Below, one piece after another: positions 47,878 to 59,289 of a DNA stretch of 64,000 bases; position 1 is the first letter of the stretch, and each line of letters opens with the position of its first letter. The notes beneath the pieces were generated by a model, which saw only the letters and a list, made by a program, of their open reading frames with translations, was not told the origin of the DNA and did no database searches. The translations under genes were made by a program, and so were the position numbers. The DNA comes from Cristatella mucedo (Eukaryota; Bryozoa; Phylactolaemata; Cristatellidae): positions 627,001 to 691,000 of the forward strand of contig WPIO01000149.1 in assembly GCA_009760855.2 (NCBI GenBank), given 5' to 3'.

Positions 47878-49195
47878 TAAAGGCCACTAATCAGAAAAGC
47901 AACACTAGACCAAAAGAACTAACGCAACTTCCGCCCAGTCTCCCTTCTACCGTTTCTATCAAAGGCACTGGCACTAGTCGTGGCAGACCAGCTGAATTCA
48001 TATATTGGTTCTTAAAACCTAGCTTGTAAGTTGCAGTCTTATTTGAGAGCAAATCAATCCAAATAATCGGCGTTGCTTCGGGTGCACAACGAGATAAATT
48101 GGAACACACGCTTAAGGGTAGATTCTCTCTGCTTGTTTTGCTCGATCTTTCAGCAGCTTTTGATATGGTCGATCGCAAAGCTCTTCGCGAGCGCCTCTTA
48201 TTTGGCTTGGGCATCATTCTTACTGTACTGCGACGATTCGGGTCCTATCTCAGCAGACATCATCAGTGCCACACACAATCTAGGCTTTCACTTCTACGCT
48301 GATGAAACTAAGTCGTACCTATGCTTTGATCATTCCAGCCTTGAAACACGTCGAACTCTCTTGACTCCCTCGCTCCTTGTATTGATGGCATCCACATATG
48401 GATGGCCGTTAGCCATTTTAAATCGAACGTAGCTATAATCAACTTACTAATTATGTGCCAACTAAGCGTGATTCGGAAATTAGAAAACTAGTGCTCACAT
48501 CTAGCTGTGCTAGCATATCTCCTGTACACTGTGCATGAAATCTAGGTGTCCTGATCTAAAGTGACTCACAGTCAGGTCTGCTTACTATCAGGCATGCATG
48601 ATTCAGTTTCCCGATCACTCCACCTGACTTCACTTCTCACCAACCTGCACTAGCCTCTAGTCAAGCAGCGTACCGAATTCAAGACTGTCACTTGCTTTTC
48701 GGTCCCTTCATTCTCTGGTTATAGCCTACCAGTGTAATCTACTACCAGCCGGTTAAGCGTCGTACTGCCAGCTTATTGGAAAATGATTGTTTGCCTCTAC
48801 TTTTTATTAGCGACGCATCCTTTAGGACCGTGCCTTTAGTTCTAAAGCTCTCGTGTACTTAATTCACTTCCGACTGTTGTTACGACATCCCCTGACTTGA
48901 TGTTATTAGATACAACCGCATCTACCTACCACTCGAAGCTAAAAAGCTTGTGTTTATAACAGCATTTAGTGAATACAGTTGATTTGTCCTCTGCATTCCT
49001 AAGTGTGCATACAGTGTGCATGCTGCAATTAATCGCATTAGCATGTTGATCATGTGCGTGTCTTTTCTAATCCCTTTATGCTTTTTCGTCATTGAGCATG
49101 CTACAACTGAACCGACCATGCTGCTGTTGCAAGGAATGCAACGCGACTAGAAAGGGATTAAGTTGTCTGGAGATGCTATGCCAACGTATTATAAT
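47878..49195 (+). mobile_element. L2 fragment with RT and 3' end, copy f
   Basis: Across several frames: [20 protein letters not shown] (47930-47990), [20 protein letters not shown] (about 48125-48185), LGFHFYADETKSYLCFD (about 48280-48330; YADD-type motif changed to YADE), then ORF2 end and 3' UTR. Ends in a diverged hairpin 'gactagaaagggattaagttgtct' near 49145-49175. The L2 end is also present upstream of receptor copy 3 (56.87 kb), so it predates that duplication. Confidence 0.85.
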
Positions 49196-50591
49196 TAATG
49201 CATCCATCGAAAACTGCAGATCTATTGTGCATTAAGATGCTCTACTAAATAAAGTTGGTTCTGCCCAATAACTTTACTAAAACTGAGATTTGGCTCAAAA
49301 CAGCATTTTAGTTTTTGGGCTGTGTACAAGATGGCTAATCCTGTTTCCATGCAGAGGCAGTCACGCATGAGTGGACAGACCAAAGTTCTAGTGATTCCAT
49401 AGACCAAGTCACATGCTAAGGATATGAGGGAGCTGGTTTTTGGCATGGCAGAATAGATTATAATTCAGACAGGGCCTCTCTAAAATGACCTCAACGCCCC
49501 AGGAACTGTTAAAATGTCTTCTATCAGTCGGGTGAAATTAAAAGATAAATCGGCAACTGCCCTACTTCAGTTCAACAAGGTATTTTCTGAAACGACTGAT
49601 TTCTATCATTATAGATAGTTCATTTTCTTCGTCCGTTACATGACTATTATCACGACGGTGCGATAAAAGATGGTGGTAGCAAAAATGGATAATTTAATCT
49701 TGGAAACAGTAAAAAGCTGGTTTGCTCTCCAGAACTTTGACTGGAATACAAATCTCAGTAGTCTGTGCATACGCACATCGACCCATTTGTTACTTGAAAA
49801 AAATTTAATTCCTTACATAGAGCCCTACGAAAACTCAATCTCTATTCAGGCTTCAAATATGCCCAGGGTTCGAGCCCACGACCTGGGCCAGGCCTTGGTC
49901 AGAGCGAGCACCTTAACCACTGTGCCAAACCAGCTTGCTCTATTCGAGAAAGAAGCTAGCGAGGTCACTACTACCAAGGTTCGTTCTACTTCAGCATCAC
50001 GTCGAAGAATCTACCTGCTCTTTCTGAGCGAAGCTGCTGACATGAGAGTCGCACACTTCATCCCAGCTATGAGTACAATCTATGGCATTTTAGAAGTATT
50101 TTCTCGAGAAACGCGAGCAGCTTAGTTTGCAAGCTTTCCAGTGATAAAGTCGGAGTGCATGATTGCACTTCGAGCAGAAGCTTCAATTTCTTTTAAAGAG
50201 ACACTGGTTGGTCTTCAAACAGTTGAAGGGCGAGAAATTTGTACAGAGCTTGGCTTGTTTGGCGGCAATTTTTGCCAAAGAATGTGGGAATCTTCTGATT
50301 CAATGCCGTATACGGAGCGTCAGTTGTTACTTTTGCTTCTGTTGGCTAAAAATGACCTCGTCGAGCTGAGGGCTGATCGTTTTTCAGGTTGTTTATATAG
50401 TAAATAGAGAGTGCCACGAGAACAACAAGCTCTTTCATCAATGGGGAATGGGCAATTATCAGCCCCTGAATCCAGCACTCGCCTCTGACCTGCTCGCAGT
50501 TACTTACAGTCTTTCGTCTCTCTCGTGGTGAGCCATTGTCGCTTGCTCGCCTACTTCGGGAGCAACTTGACCCACTGTGCTATTTTTTCAG
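49196..50591 (+). repeat. Intron flank of receptor copy 2, duplicated at 56.96-58.91 kb
   Basis: Collinear words with 56.96-58.91 kb: 'cccaataacttta', 'aaactgaga', 'atgacggctaatc'-like, 'gaggtcac', 'gcactt cgagc', and the acceptor-side 'gagccattgtcgc'. Two plus frames (49670-50125 and 50141-50407) look open but are interrupted or lost in the duplicate, and the first overlaps a SINE; I do not call them genes. Confidence 0.65.
49808..49945 (-). mobile_element. tRNA-derived SINE with L2-like tail, copy a
   Basis: Minus strand: A box 'tggcacagtggttaagg' (49927-49911), B box 'gggctcgaaccc' (49876-49865), then 'gcctgaatagagattgag' followed by 'ttttcgtagggctctatg' (49852-49815), matching the L2 terminal hairpin. 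This is the clearest member of the family. Confidence 0.8.
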
Positions 50592-51944
50592 GGAGCCATG
50601 CTCGTTAAGGTTAGAGCCACGGGAAGAGGTCACATCGAAGCTGCGCTGCTGTCGGGCCAACGTCATCGACTCGTGCTCAGCCGGAGCGTCCACCGCCTCC
50701 ACCGCTGCATGCATGGACGGACCTGTGGTGCTGGCCATGACGACCCACCAGACATTCAGGAACGCTGCCTGTGCTCGATGCTCGAGCAGCAACACGGAAA
50801 AACTCAGTTTGTGCTGCGGGCTCATGTCTGACTATATTCATATACTCCCAAACCTCCTGCCATTAGGTGAGGAGTTCAAGCCTGTCAAGCATTCTCTAAT
50901 TCAGCCTCTAATTCAATCCACTCATCCTCCAAATGTTCAAGCACCCTCCAAAGTCAGCGGCGATTCACAACAAAATTTGATCCAAAGCATGCACGTCGGT
51001 GTGCGCCGGATGTTGGAGATGGTAATGGCGCTAAGAATGAAACTTACGAACGACAAATCTCCAACATTAACCACAGCCTAGTAAAGAGTTGCGTTCAATC
51101 GCCACAGCAAGCTGCAGGCGCAGACGGCTCGTCTAGCGGCTGCATACAGCTGTCCGATGCCGCCGAAACGGCTCTCCTTAGCGTCTCCATAACATCTCTG
51201 ATCGCATACCTGGCACTCTTCGATGCGATAGGTCAGCTGCGACAGTTTCCTGGTGAAATGGTGGCAAGCGAGTCGTGTGCCTTCCTTGGCGCATTCTCTC
51301 TCTACTTGCTACGTCCGGTGGCGGCCCACTCGGCCGACCTCTGCACCGCGATAGCAGCTGGTATCCATTACTTCCTGGTGGCCGCTTTCGCCTGGATGGC
51401 ACTATACGCAGTGGAAGTTGCCAGGGCAGTCTCCTTCGAACGCAGCAATGCGAAGGGCGGTGTGGGACGGCGGCGGGCTGTGTACCACTTGCTTGGCTGG
51501 TGCCTGCCGCTCGCCTTCGTCGGCGCGGGGCTGCTGGCCGACCAGGTCGAAGCGAGCGTTCGACCGGCATACGGCCGTCCGCATTGCTTTATTCGCAGCC
51601 GCCTCGGCAACAGGGTGTTCTTCATGGCGCCTGCATGCGTGTGTGTGTCACTCAGCGTCGGCGTCTATGCGTACATGCTCGTCAAGGTGGCTATAATAGC
51701 GCGGCAGACTTGGAGCGTGTGACTTGGGACGCATCGCAACAAGCTCGTGCTCAGCGTCAAGCTCGTCTTCGCTCTCGGACTGCTGTGGATATTTGCCATT
51801 CTCGCATCGTTCCTTGACAGTGCCAAGCTCAAGTGCACGTTTGTCACGCTGAACTCGTCGCAGGGCCTGTTCCTGTTTGTCGCATTCGCCAGCAACAAGG
51901 AAGTGTACAGGTGGTGCAGAGGCTTAGCATCCCGGCTTCTATAG
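50592..51944 (+). pseudogene. Receptor copy 2, exon 3 plus 7TM domain: family B-like GPCR with nonsense codon
   Basis: Acceptor 'ttttttcag' is followed by CSLRLEPREE, ANVIDSCSAGAS and FRNAACARCSSSN, then about 190 bp of unalignable sequence and a frame change. In the second frame (from about 51030) GCIQLSDAAETALLSVSIT leads into seven TM segments: IAYLALF, SCAFLGAFSLYLL, GIHYFLVAAFAWMALYAVEV, LGWCLPLAFVGAGLLADQV, FMAPACVCVSLSVGVYAYM, LVFALGLLWIFAILASF, NSSQGLFLFVAFASN. Compared with copy 1 about 450 bp of ectodomain before TM1 are missing. TGA at 51720-51722, in the loop before TM6, replaces CGA (Arg) of copy 1, as expected from CpG decay. Without these lesions it would be a membrane receptor of the same type. 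Confidence 0.82.
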
Positions 51945-52620
51945 AGTTACCCACATATTAGCGACAGGGTGGAGCCGGTTTGTGGCGCAGCATGAGAAGA
52001 TAATGCAGACCTCACCTTGCAGCTTGTTTCGAGTCACCTACAACAGCAACAGCTCAGACTCTCAATCCCGGACTCTTCGGCAGTTGCAGCTACAGCTCAT
52101 TATTGCCAGAAAAACAGGGTTGCATTAGCTACTTCGCATCAATTTAAGGACTTCTTGCTAGGCTTTTTTGTGAGCTTGATCGGGAAATGATCGATTGCGT
52201 CTGCTACGGCCTGAAAAAGCTCACAATTTTCTGGCGGAAGCCTTTGCCACCTGACTCGCCTTTAACTACCTTGCACCCAGAACGAGACGTTGTGGGCGTG
52301 TAATCGCCATCGCCACGGTTCCGCCACCAGCCAAAGTTCAGTCTGTCAACCGAACGTGCTCCACACCGTCGCTTGACCTTGACCTCGCGGCTGAATTCAC
52401 TTCTCGCCTACGCGTCGGCCTGTATGCATGCTATATAATCCCTTCTCTTGTATTCCCATGTACTCATGAGCAGCACACTCAACGGCTTCGACCACCATTA
52501 TGCACGCCTCCCTGTTTCATCTGCATCGACAGTGAACAATACAGCCAGATTCGTTACGACCTCGTGTTTGTGGGGCATCGCCATTCATAGCTATTCTTAA
52601 TTGCCCCTCTGCTGCATGGG
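51945..52620. other. Downstream of receptor copy 2, no recognisable gene
   Basis: No coding sequence recognised. No obvious AATAAA close to the end of the 7TM frame. Confidence 0.4.
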
Positions 52621-52895
52621 TGAGCCTCCACAATGTTCCCTCTATCCACGTCAATGCATACATCTCCGAGAGACTGAGCGTTTTCGTAATATCTATCTAA
52701 AGTGTCAGAAGTTCCCTGAACCTGAAGCAACGCTTGATTATATTGATGGCTGGAGATCCGCTTGGTCTTTCAGGGCAAGTTCCCTCTTCAAAGTGTGCCT
52801 GTCCTCACCGCACGAAACAAAGTATCTCCATCGGCAGACGGCATGGCGTAAGCTTCCTGCTCTGCATCGTCTCATGCGAGTTCCAAACAAATAGA
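52621..52895 (+). repeat. 3' flank of receptor copy 2, duplicated at 12.9-13.2 kb
   Basis: Collinear with 12.94-13.2 kb (see there); the plus frame 52601-52894 partly follows it but is not conserved as an open frame. Confidence 0.7.
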
Positions 52896-53164
52896 GAGGC
52901 GTTAACGTGTTAACATGTTAAAGAGACGTGTTAACGTCTCAGCATCCCGCCGGCAAGGTCTTCGTCAGTGGGTGCTGGACAAGCATGACAATTGGGCTGT
53001 GCACGACACTGTCTTACTGACCAGCCTGGCAGCCGAATTCCTTTTTTTTAGCTTTAAGGCCTAATGTTTTTACCTATAGCCTCGTCAAGGCCGACTTACG
53101 GTTGCTCAGTCTAAATGGAACCGGAGAGGTAGCGAGACATATGGAGTACCGTTTCATTGCCATA

Positions 53165-53260
53165 TCTATGCAATATATAGTATATATATTATACGGTATA
53201 TGGTATATGGTATATGGTATATAGTATATGGTATATAGTATATGGTATATGGGATGCAGT
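53165..53260. repeat. (GGTATAT)n and TATA-rich satellite
   Basis: 'ggtatat' or 'agtatat' units of 7 bp repeat about ten times, ending next to the (AAT)n end of the L2 element. Confidence 0.95.
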
Positions 53261-54216
53261 AATACTAATAATAATAATAATAATGCACTTGATAAAGCGC
53301 CCTCGGAGAACTCAATCTCTCTCTTGGCGCTTTACATTTGCTGCAAATGGAAATGCAATTGAATGGTGAGCAATATCATGCTTGATAAACAAACAAAATC
53401 AAAACCATGGTTAGGGGTGACATGCACAGGGTCAGCATGCAAATTTGGTTAGTGGCAGCATGCACAGTGTCAGCACGCATAAGCGCATCACGGACGAATC
53501 ACAGGAACCGACTAAATGCTGTCCTAAATATTTGTGTTTTAAGTTCTTTTTAAATGTGGTCAAGTCAGGAGATTCTGACGCAGGTCGGGAGGGAGTTCCA
53601 GGCTTTGGGAGCATACGAACCAAATGCACGGTCCCCAAAGGATTTAAGGTTTGTACGAGGTATTTGCAGACTGTCGGATTCCGAAAAGCGGGTGGTACGA
53701 TGCTTGGCCTCATGAGGGAGTATATCTGAGAGATAGGCTGGAGCTAAAGAATGAGATGACCTAAAAGTGAGCGTCAGAACCTTGAAGTCAATCCTCTGCT
53801 TGACTGTTAGCCAGTGCAGGTCGGCCAGAAGGGGTGTAATGTGACAAAAGTGACGCTCACGACAGACAAGCCTAGCTGCAGAGTTTTGCACCAGCTGCAA
53901 TCACCTGATCGCACATGCTGGTAGGCCAGTAAGTAGTGAGTAGCAGAAGTCGAGACGGGATGTCAAGAATGCATGGACCAACTTGAACGTGGTATCCTTA
54001 TCTAAACAAGCCCGAATTTTAGCACTGTTATGAAGCTGAAAATAGGCAGATTTGACATTGGAGCTGATATGGTCGTCTAACGAGAAGTCGCTTTCGAATA
54101 TGTCACCTAGATTTCGAGCTGATTCAACAGGAGATATGCTGGCAGAGCCGATTTTGAGCGTCAGGCTTTTCAATTTGTAAACCACACTGGGTTTGCCCAT
54201 AACTAGTAGGTAAGTT

Positions 54217-55069
54217 TTATCGTCGCTTATTTTTTAGAAGATTTGCTGCCATCCATATGCGGATGTCATCAATACATGCAGCAAGTGAGTTGAGAGAATT
54301 AGAGGTGCTCGATGGCTGGGAGGGATCAAAGCGAAGGTACAACTGAGCGTCATCCGCATAGAAGTGAAAGCCTAGATTGTGCTTGGCAATCACATCAGCA
54401 AGAGGGAGAGTATAAACCGTGGAAAGAACTAGACCTAGCACTGAGCCCTGAGGTACCCCCATATTTGAGAGGTACTTCAGATGATCTTTGTCCATTTACG
54501 TCAATACTCTGGAGTCTCTCACTGAGATAGGTGCTGGACCACTGCAAAGCAGTGCCAGTGATGCCCAGGCGAGATGAGAGGCGCTCTAGAAGAACTTTGT
54601 GATTGATGGTATCAAAAGCTGCCGAAAGATCGAGCAAAACAAGCAAAGACACTCTACCCATGTCTGCATTCCTAAGTAGGTCGTTGTATAACCAAAGCAA
54701 TGCTGACTCTATGGAGTGATTAGCTCTAAAGCCAGACTGGAACTTACTGACAAGATGTGAGATTTCGATATATGAGTTCAGCTGCTCCGCCACGACCCAT
54801 TCCAGTGTCTTTGATAGGAATGGCAGAAGGGAGATTGGGCGGTAGTTGCTTAAGTTCTCTTGGTCTAGTGTCGCTTTCTTGAGAAGTGGCCGGACTACAG
54901 CTTTTTTAAAAGGTGCTGGGACATGACCTGAGGCTAATGACATATTTATGATGTTAGTTATGTTAGTGCATGATGTTAGTGCATACCAGCAGCAGATCAA
55001 TGCAACGTAGGAGCAGGACAGTAGGAATAGGGTCCAGAGGACTTGTGGTCCTCTTTGATTAAGATACAA
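54217..55069 (-). pseudogene. L2 reverse transcriptase domain
   Basis: The RT core of L2 copy g in two frames (55069-54395 and 54495-54217). The break falls at '[12 protein letters not shown]' against '[10 protein letters not shown]', consistent with a small indel. Conserved RT blocks with FDTINH and YADD are visible. It would carry out target-primed reverse transcription if intact. Confidence 0.9.
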
Positions 55070-55078
55070 ACTTCAGGA

Positions 55079-56240
55079 CTAGATTACTAGTGACCTGCTT
55101 AAATGTAGACATTGAGGTGCAGCCAGGAATCGGGGAACAGCATTATAGTGAGGAGAGCTAATCTGGGAGCGGTTGATGAGATGTTTTATCGTCGACATCA
55201 GCATTTTTGGATCGTGCATCTGTGATTTAACAATGTTTCTATAGAAACTAGGCTTGGCCTTTGCTAGGATCGATTGGTATGAACTACAATAGTCTTCATT
55301 TGCCTGTCGATGGACAGTCAGTCCAGATCTTGTGTACGCTTTTTCAAGCTTTCGCTTAGTAGACCTAGCTAGTTTAATGTCTGTGGTAAACCATAGGCCG
55401 TCTGGGTGGTGGCGCACAGTTCGCTTTCTCAGAGGTGCAAACTCGTCGAGCGTGTCAGCTAGTGTCGTGTTGTAGCTATCTACCAATGATGCCAGATCGG
55501 AGGGAGGACTGAGCAGCAGAGGTGACGCAGATATTCTTGCACGAGCAGCATCGATGTCAAGAGTCTTGAGGTTTCGCGATTCACAGGTTATTTTAGAGGA
55601 GGAGGTGGGCACACACTGTAGATTGATTGAGATATGCATGTGGTCAGATAAGCAGGAATTGGTAATAATTGGTGATGACAAAGTGCAGTTGCATGAGAAA
55701 ATCTGGTCGAGTGTGTGACCCTTGATGTGGGTAGGGCCATGCACGTGAGCCACAAGAGACATTGAGTCAGTCAATGCACGAAATTCGGTGCTGAAAGCGT
55801 CAGATAAGTTATCAAAGTTAACGTTGAAATCACCCATAACGAGGAAGGATTATTTCTTGCACACAGAATTGAAATGAGATCGGAGAAATCTGAGATAAAG
55901 TAGGATTTGGTACCTGGTGGGCAATACTGCCACTATCGGTAGCTTGTTTTCGGGTGAGACCAACACGATTGATTCAAAAGACTGCTTCGAGGGTACCGCA
56001 AATGGCTTGAAGTTGAATTTCGAGCGCACGTTAATAGCAACTCCGCCTGCAGTTTTGATTGACCTAGGGGTTTGAAAGAACGAGAAACCAGGTGGGGTAG
56101 CGTCTTTAATTGTCGGACAGTTCATCGATTTTTAGCCAAGTTTCAATAGGGCAAGCAGGTCGATACCATTTTCAGAAATAAGGTCGCTTATTACTAGAGG
56201 TTTATTACACATTGAATGAGGATTCCAAACGCAAGCGTTA
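55079..56240 (-). pseudogene. L2 endonuclease domain and linker
   Basis: APE-like endonuclease remnant in frames 56125-55850 and 55837-55079. GDFN and SDHxxI motifs are present (DFNVNFDN; SDHMHISI), as expected for the active site. A single stop after SVCKK (55850) separates the frames. The following part (KTLDIDAARARISASPLLLS, NEDYCSSYQSILAKAKPSFY) is the usual linker before RT. Confidence 0.85.
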
Positions 56241-56470
56241 AGTCTGGCTGATGGAGGGAGTTACAACAGGCCTGATGACCACTAAGTTAGAGAGATTTCC
56301 AGTGACGCATGTGGGGAGCGTTCTGAGCGGTTCGAGACAATGCTAAGAATACCAAACGAGCGGGTACTCAGCTCGCAGTTCCCGCCCACCGAGCGACGTC
56401 TGACCTGGTGGTTCCGGTTACCGAGGCGGCGACGGGGTGCTTTTCCTTTGTTAATGCATAGTTCATGAAT

Positions 56471-56956
56471 CTTAGCAACAACATTAATATCTAGGAATGC
56501 ATTTGATCCACGATGGCGAAGCGATAGCAGCTGCTGACGATCATAACTAACACGCAGGTTACTTGCCGCCGGCGTAGCTCAGGCAGCCGCCGGCATGGGA
56601 GACCCAGCAGCCGAAGCGATAAGCGTGTAGATAGCCACAGGCACGTAGTTTCATACGCGCTACGGTCTAAAAACAATCAGAATAACTGTAAACCGGTCTT
56701 AGCTGTATCGTTTCCGTATACGATGTTCAAAAGAACTTCGGTTTTCGGAAGAATTCTGCAACGAACACGAACGCATGTTAAAGCACTCTACGTCAGGAGG
56801 CGAGAATCTATGATTGTTCTCATTTAGCCTGCTACAACTAAGCATTCGATCATGAATTCTTTGAAACAACTGCAAAGTGACTAGGAAGAGATTAAGTTAG
56901 ATCCGAGGGAGCGATGCGAACTTGTTATCACTTGTTATCGCTATCATTATTCTCAT
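56471..56956 (+). other. Junction between L2 copy g and the duplicated flank
   Basis: No gene recognised. At about 56873-56950 it holds 'gactaggaagagattaagttagatccgagggagc', a diverged L2 terminal hairpin equivalent to that at 49145-49175. Confidence 0.5.
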
Positions 56957-58913
56957 TTCATCCGTCGTAGAGTGCGGATATATTGTGTGCGAAGATGGCT
57001 CGATTAAAAGAAAGTGTTACTACCCAATAACTTTAACGAAACTGAGAATCGGCTTCATGCAGATTCCTAGTAGGCATCCTACATGACGGCTAATCTCTTT
57101 TCCACGTAGAAGCAGTCACGTACGATTTAATAGACCAAGAGTTAAGGTGAGGACACTACCGAGTAAGGCGGTGTTGACACGGTGGAGCCGGTTTGTGGCG
57201 TAGCCGAATAAGATAATGCAGACAGCACCGTTCTAAAATGACGTCAACGCCCTCGTAATTCTTAAAATTCCTTACAGCATATGGGGGAAATTACAAGAAG
57301 ACTCGGAAGCTTAGGGCTACTTCAGTTCAACACGCTATTTTCTGACACGACTGTCTCTCAGTACAGCTAATTGATGTTCGTCGTCCGTTATATGCTTATA
57401 TTTATGCTGGTGCAATAAAAGATTTTAGAGAATAAAAGACACTGAAATCTTGGAAACAGTGAAAAGCTTGTTCCCTCTCCAGGACTTTGACTGGAATACA
57501 ATTCCAAGTACCCAGTATTCAAAATAGAGTGCAGTTAAAAATTCTCAGTACTCTGTGCACACATGGAGCGCCAGTTGGTGCTTTTGATACTTTGGTCGAG
57601 AAAAAAGCTGGCGAGGTCACCGTGACCCGGTGCGTTCTACCATGAATTGGCGTCGAAGACTGTGCCAGCGATTCTGAGTGAGTTATTTTGACTGACATGA
57701 AAGTCGCACACTTTGTCGGAGCCGTGAGTGCAGTCTATTGCATTTTTAAGGTATTTTCTCGAGAATTGCGACTAGCTTAATTTTGTTTAGCTTAGTAGTT
57801 TTCCAGCGGAGAAGTCGGACCGTTTGATTGCACTTCGAGCGGAAACTTCGCTTTTTTGGAAGAGACACAGATTTCCCTCTGAAGAGTTGGACGGCAAGGA
57901 ATCGGTACCGGGCTAGGTCTATTTGGCTGTCATTTTTGGCCAAAATATGCGGTTAATCTTACGACTAACGCCGTAAGTTAACCGTTATGGATTCCGTAAA
58001 AGGACGGCTATATTTTCTATTCACGTTGCCACCTCGGAAGAGGTAGATGAGGGCGACAACTGTAAAAACTGAAGCGAGACAACTATACAAGCGTCCCAAC
58101 TTTATAAAAAAGAGCAGGACGCACGGCGGTATCAAGAGGCAAAAAGACGTCCGTTTATCCTCCTACCCCTTTTTTAGACATCCGAATACTGTCCAAAAGT
58201 CTTTCAGAGTTTTTTAGGCCTACGCGACCTTACGTTTGAAATGTGGATGATTAATCCTGTAGTTTGATTGCATGCAGGCTCGTTTGATATGCTGCTGGTG
58301 AACAGCTGTTGGGAGCATCATCGAGAGGGGCCGGCGCACAGCTGCGGTCCGCCTGCGATGTGGCGTGGACGCAGGCCGCTGGTGAACAGATGGTGGATTC
58401 ACCGTCAGGATCGGCCGGCTCACAGTTGCGTTCCTCCTAGATGAATCATCGGGATCGACCAGGGGACAGGAGCAGTCGAGGAGAGGAGAGTCGGGTGGGA
58501 GAAGGGGGCGAAGGGAGCCTTGCGCCCTTCGGCTCCGTGCGTCTGCAATAAACTGTTGGCGTTGTTCACCGGCTGGCTCTCTGCTGTGCGAACCAAATGA
58601 CAAATCCTTTCCTTTCCAATTGTACAGTAAACGCTATTTAGACCTTGCAAAACATCGCCTAGTTGAGCTGTGGGCAGATCGTTGCACAGGATGATAACGA
58701 AGCTACCAGAAAAATGCTCGAAAAGGAGCGTGAAAACGACGCGCAGTTGCCGCAATGTGGGCCGTACAGCAGTTGTCCACCCCTGGTGCTGCTCCAGCGC
58801 TCGCCTCTGCCCTGTTCGTCGCTGCTCGACGTCTTTCTTCTCTTTCACGACGAGCCGTTGTCGCAGACTCGCGTACGGTGGAAGCAGCTTGATTCGCTGT
58901 GCCGTTTTTTCAG
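56957..58913 (+). repeat. Flank of receptor copy 3, duplicate of 49.2-50.6 kb, with a unique insertion
   Basis: Collinear with 49.2-50.59 kb up to about 57.98 kb and again from about 58.63 kb. The copy-specific insertion lies in between. Confidence 0.65.
57985..58630 (-). mobile_element. Insertion of about 0.65 kb specific to receptor copy 3, unidentified
   Basis: Present here but not at the matching place in copy 2 (about 50.33 kb). It carries a 127-codon minus frame (58603-58220), Arg/Pro-rich, without a recognised domain. A solo LTR is possible, but I found no convincing target-site duplication. Confidence 0.4.
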
Positions 58914-59122
58914 GCAGCCGCGCTTGTTGACGTTTAACGCCGAAGCAACCAGGGATCGCCGATAAGCTGCACCGCTGTAGGGCTAATGTCATTGACTCGT
59001 GCCCAGCCGGCTTGTCTGCTGCCAGCCGCCGCCGCATACACAGGCGGACCTGAGGCACTCGCTGTGATAGCCCACCAGGCAATCAGGAACGCCGCCTGCG
59101 CTCAATGTTCGAGCGGCCTTAA
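58914..59122 (+). pseudogene. Receptor copy 3, exon 3 fragment
   Basis: After acceptor 'gttttttcag' the exon aligns with those at 10081, 10936 and 50592. Words in different frames are KLHRCRANVIDSCPAGLS and IRNAACAQCSSG, so at least two frameshifts are present (a 4-bp length change near 58945 and one in the Ala-rich stretch). It ends abruptly at a (TA)n tract; no 7TM domain follows. Confidence 0.75.
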
Positions 59123-59123
59123 G

Positions 59124-59285
<162 letters not shown>

Positions 59286-59289
59286 ACTT

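Larger units (their letters stand above)
53264..56470 (-). mobile_element. L2 non-LTR retrotransposon, most complete copy (g): APE endonuclease and RT
   Basis: Minus strand. The 5' part (about 56240-55850) has LNACVWNPHSMCNK and GIDLLALL, the start of an APE-type endonuclease, then MGDFNVNFDNLSD (55837) and CLSDHMHISINLQC. RT follows (55069-54217): [79 protein letters not shown]. The C-terminal domain (54200-53432) has SPVESARNLGDIFESDFSLD, LQLVQNSAARLVCRER and APKAWNSLPTCVR. It ends with the 3' UTR, terminal hairpin (about 53290-53335) and (ATT)n. Several stops and frameshifts separate the frames, so this copy is inactive, but the YADD catalytic motif is intact. ORF1 is not recognised. Confidence 0.92.

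Noticed and set aside
49670-50407. Two plus frames of 151 and 88 codons
   Set aside because: The first runs through a SINE in antisense; neither stays open in the duplicated segment at 57.5-58.0 kb.
58420-59082. 220-codon minus frame
   Set aside because: Antisense to receptor copy 3 exon 3 and to the unidentified insertion; no recognisable domain.
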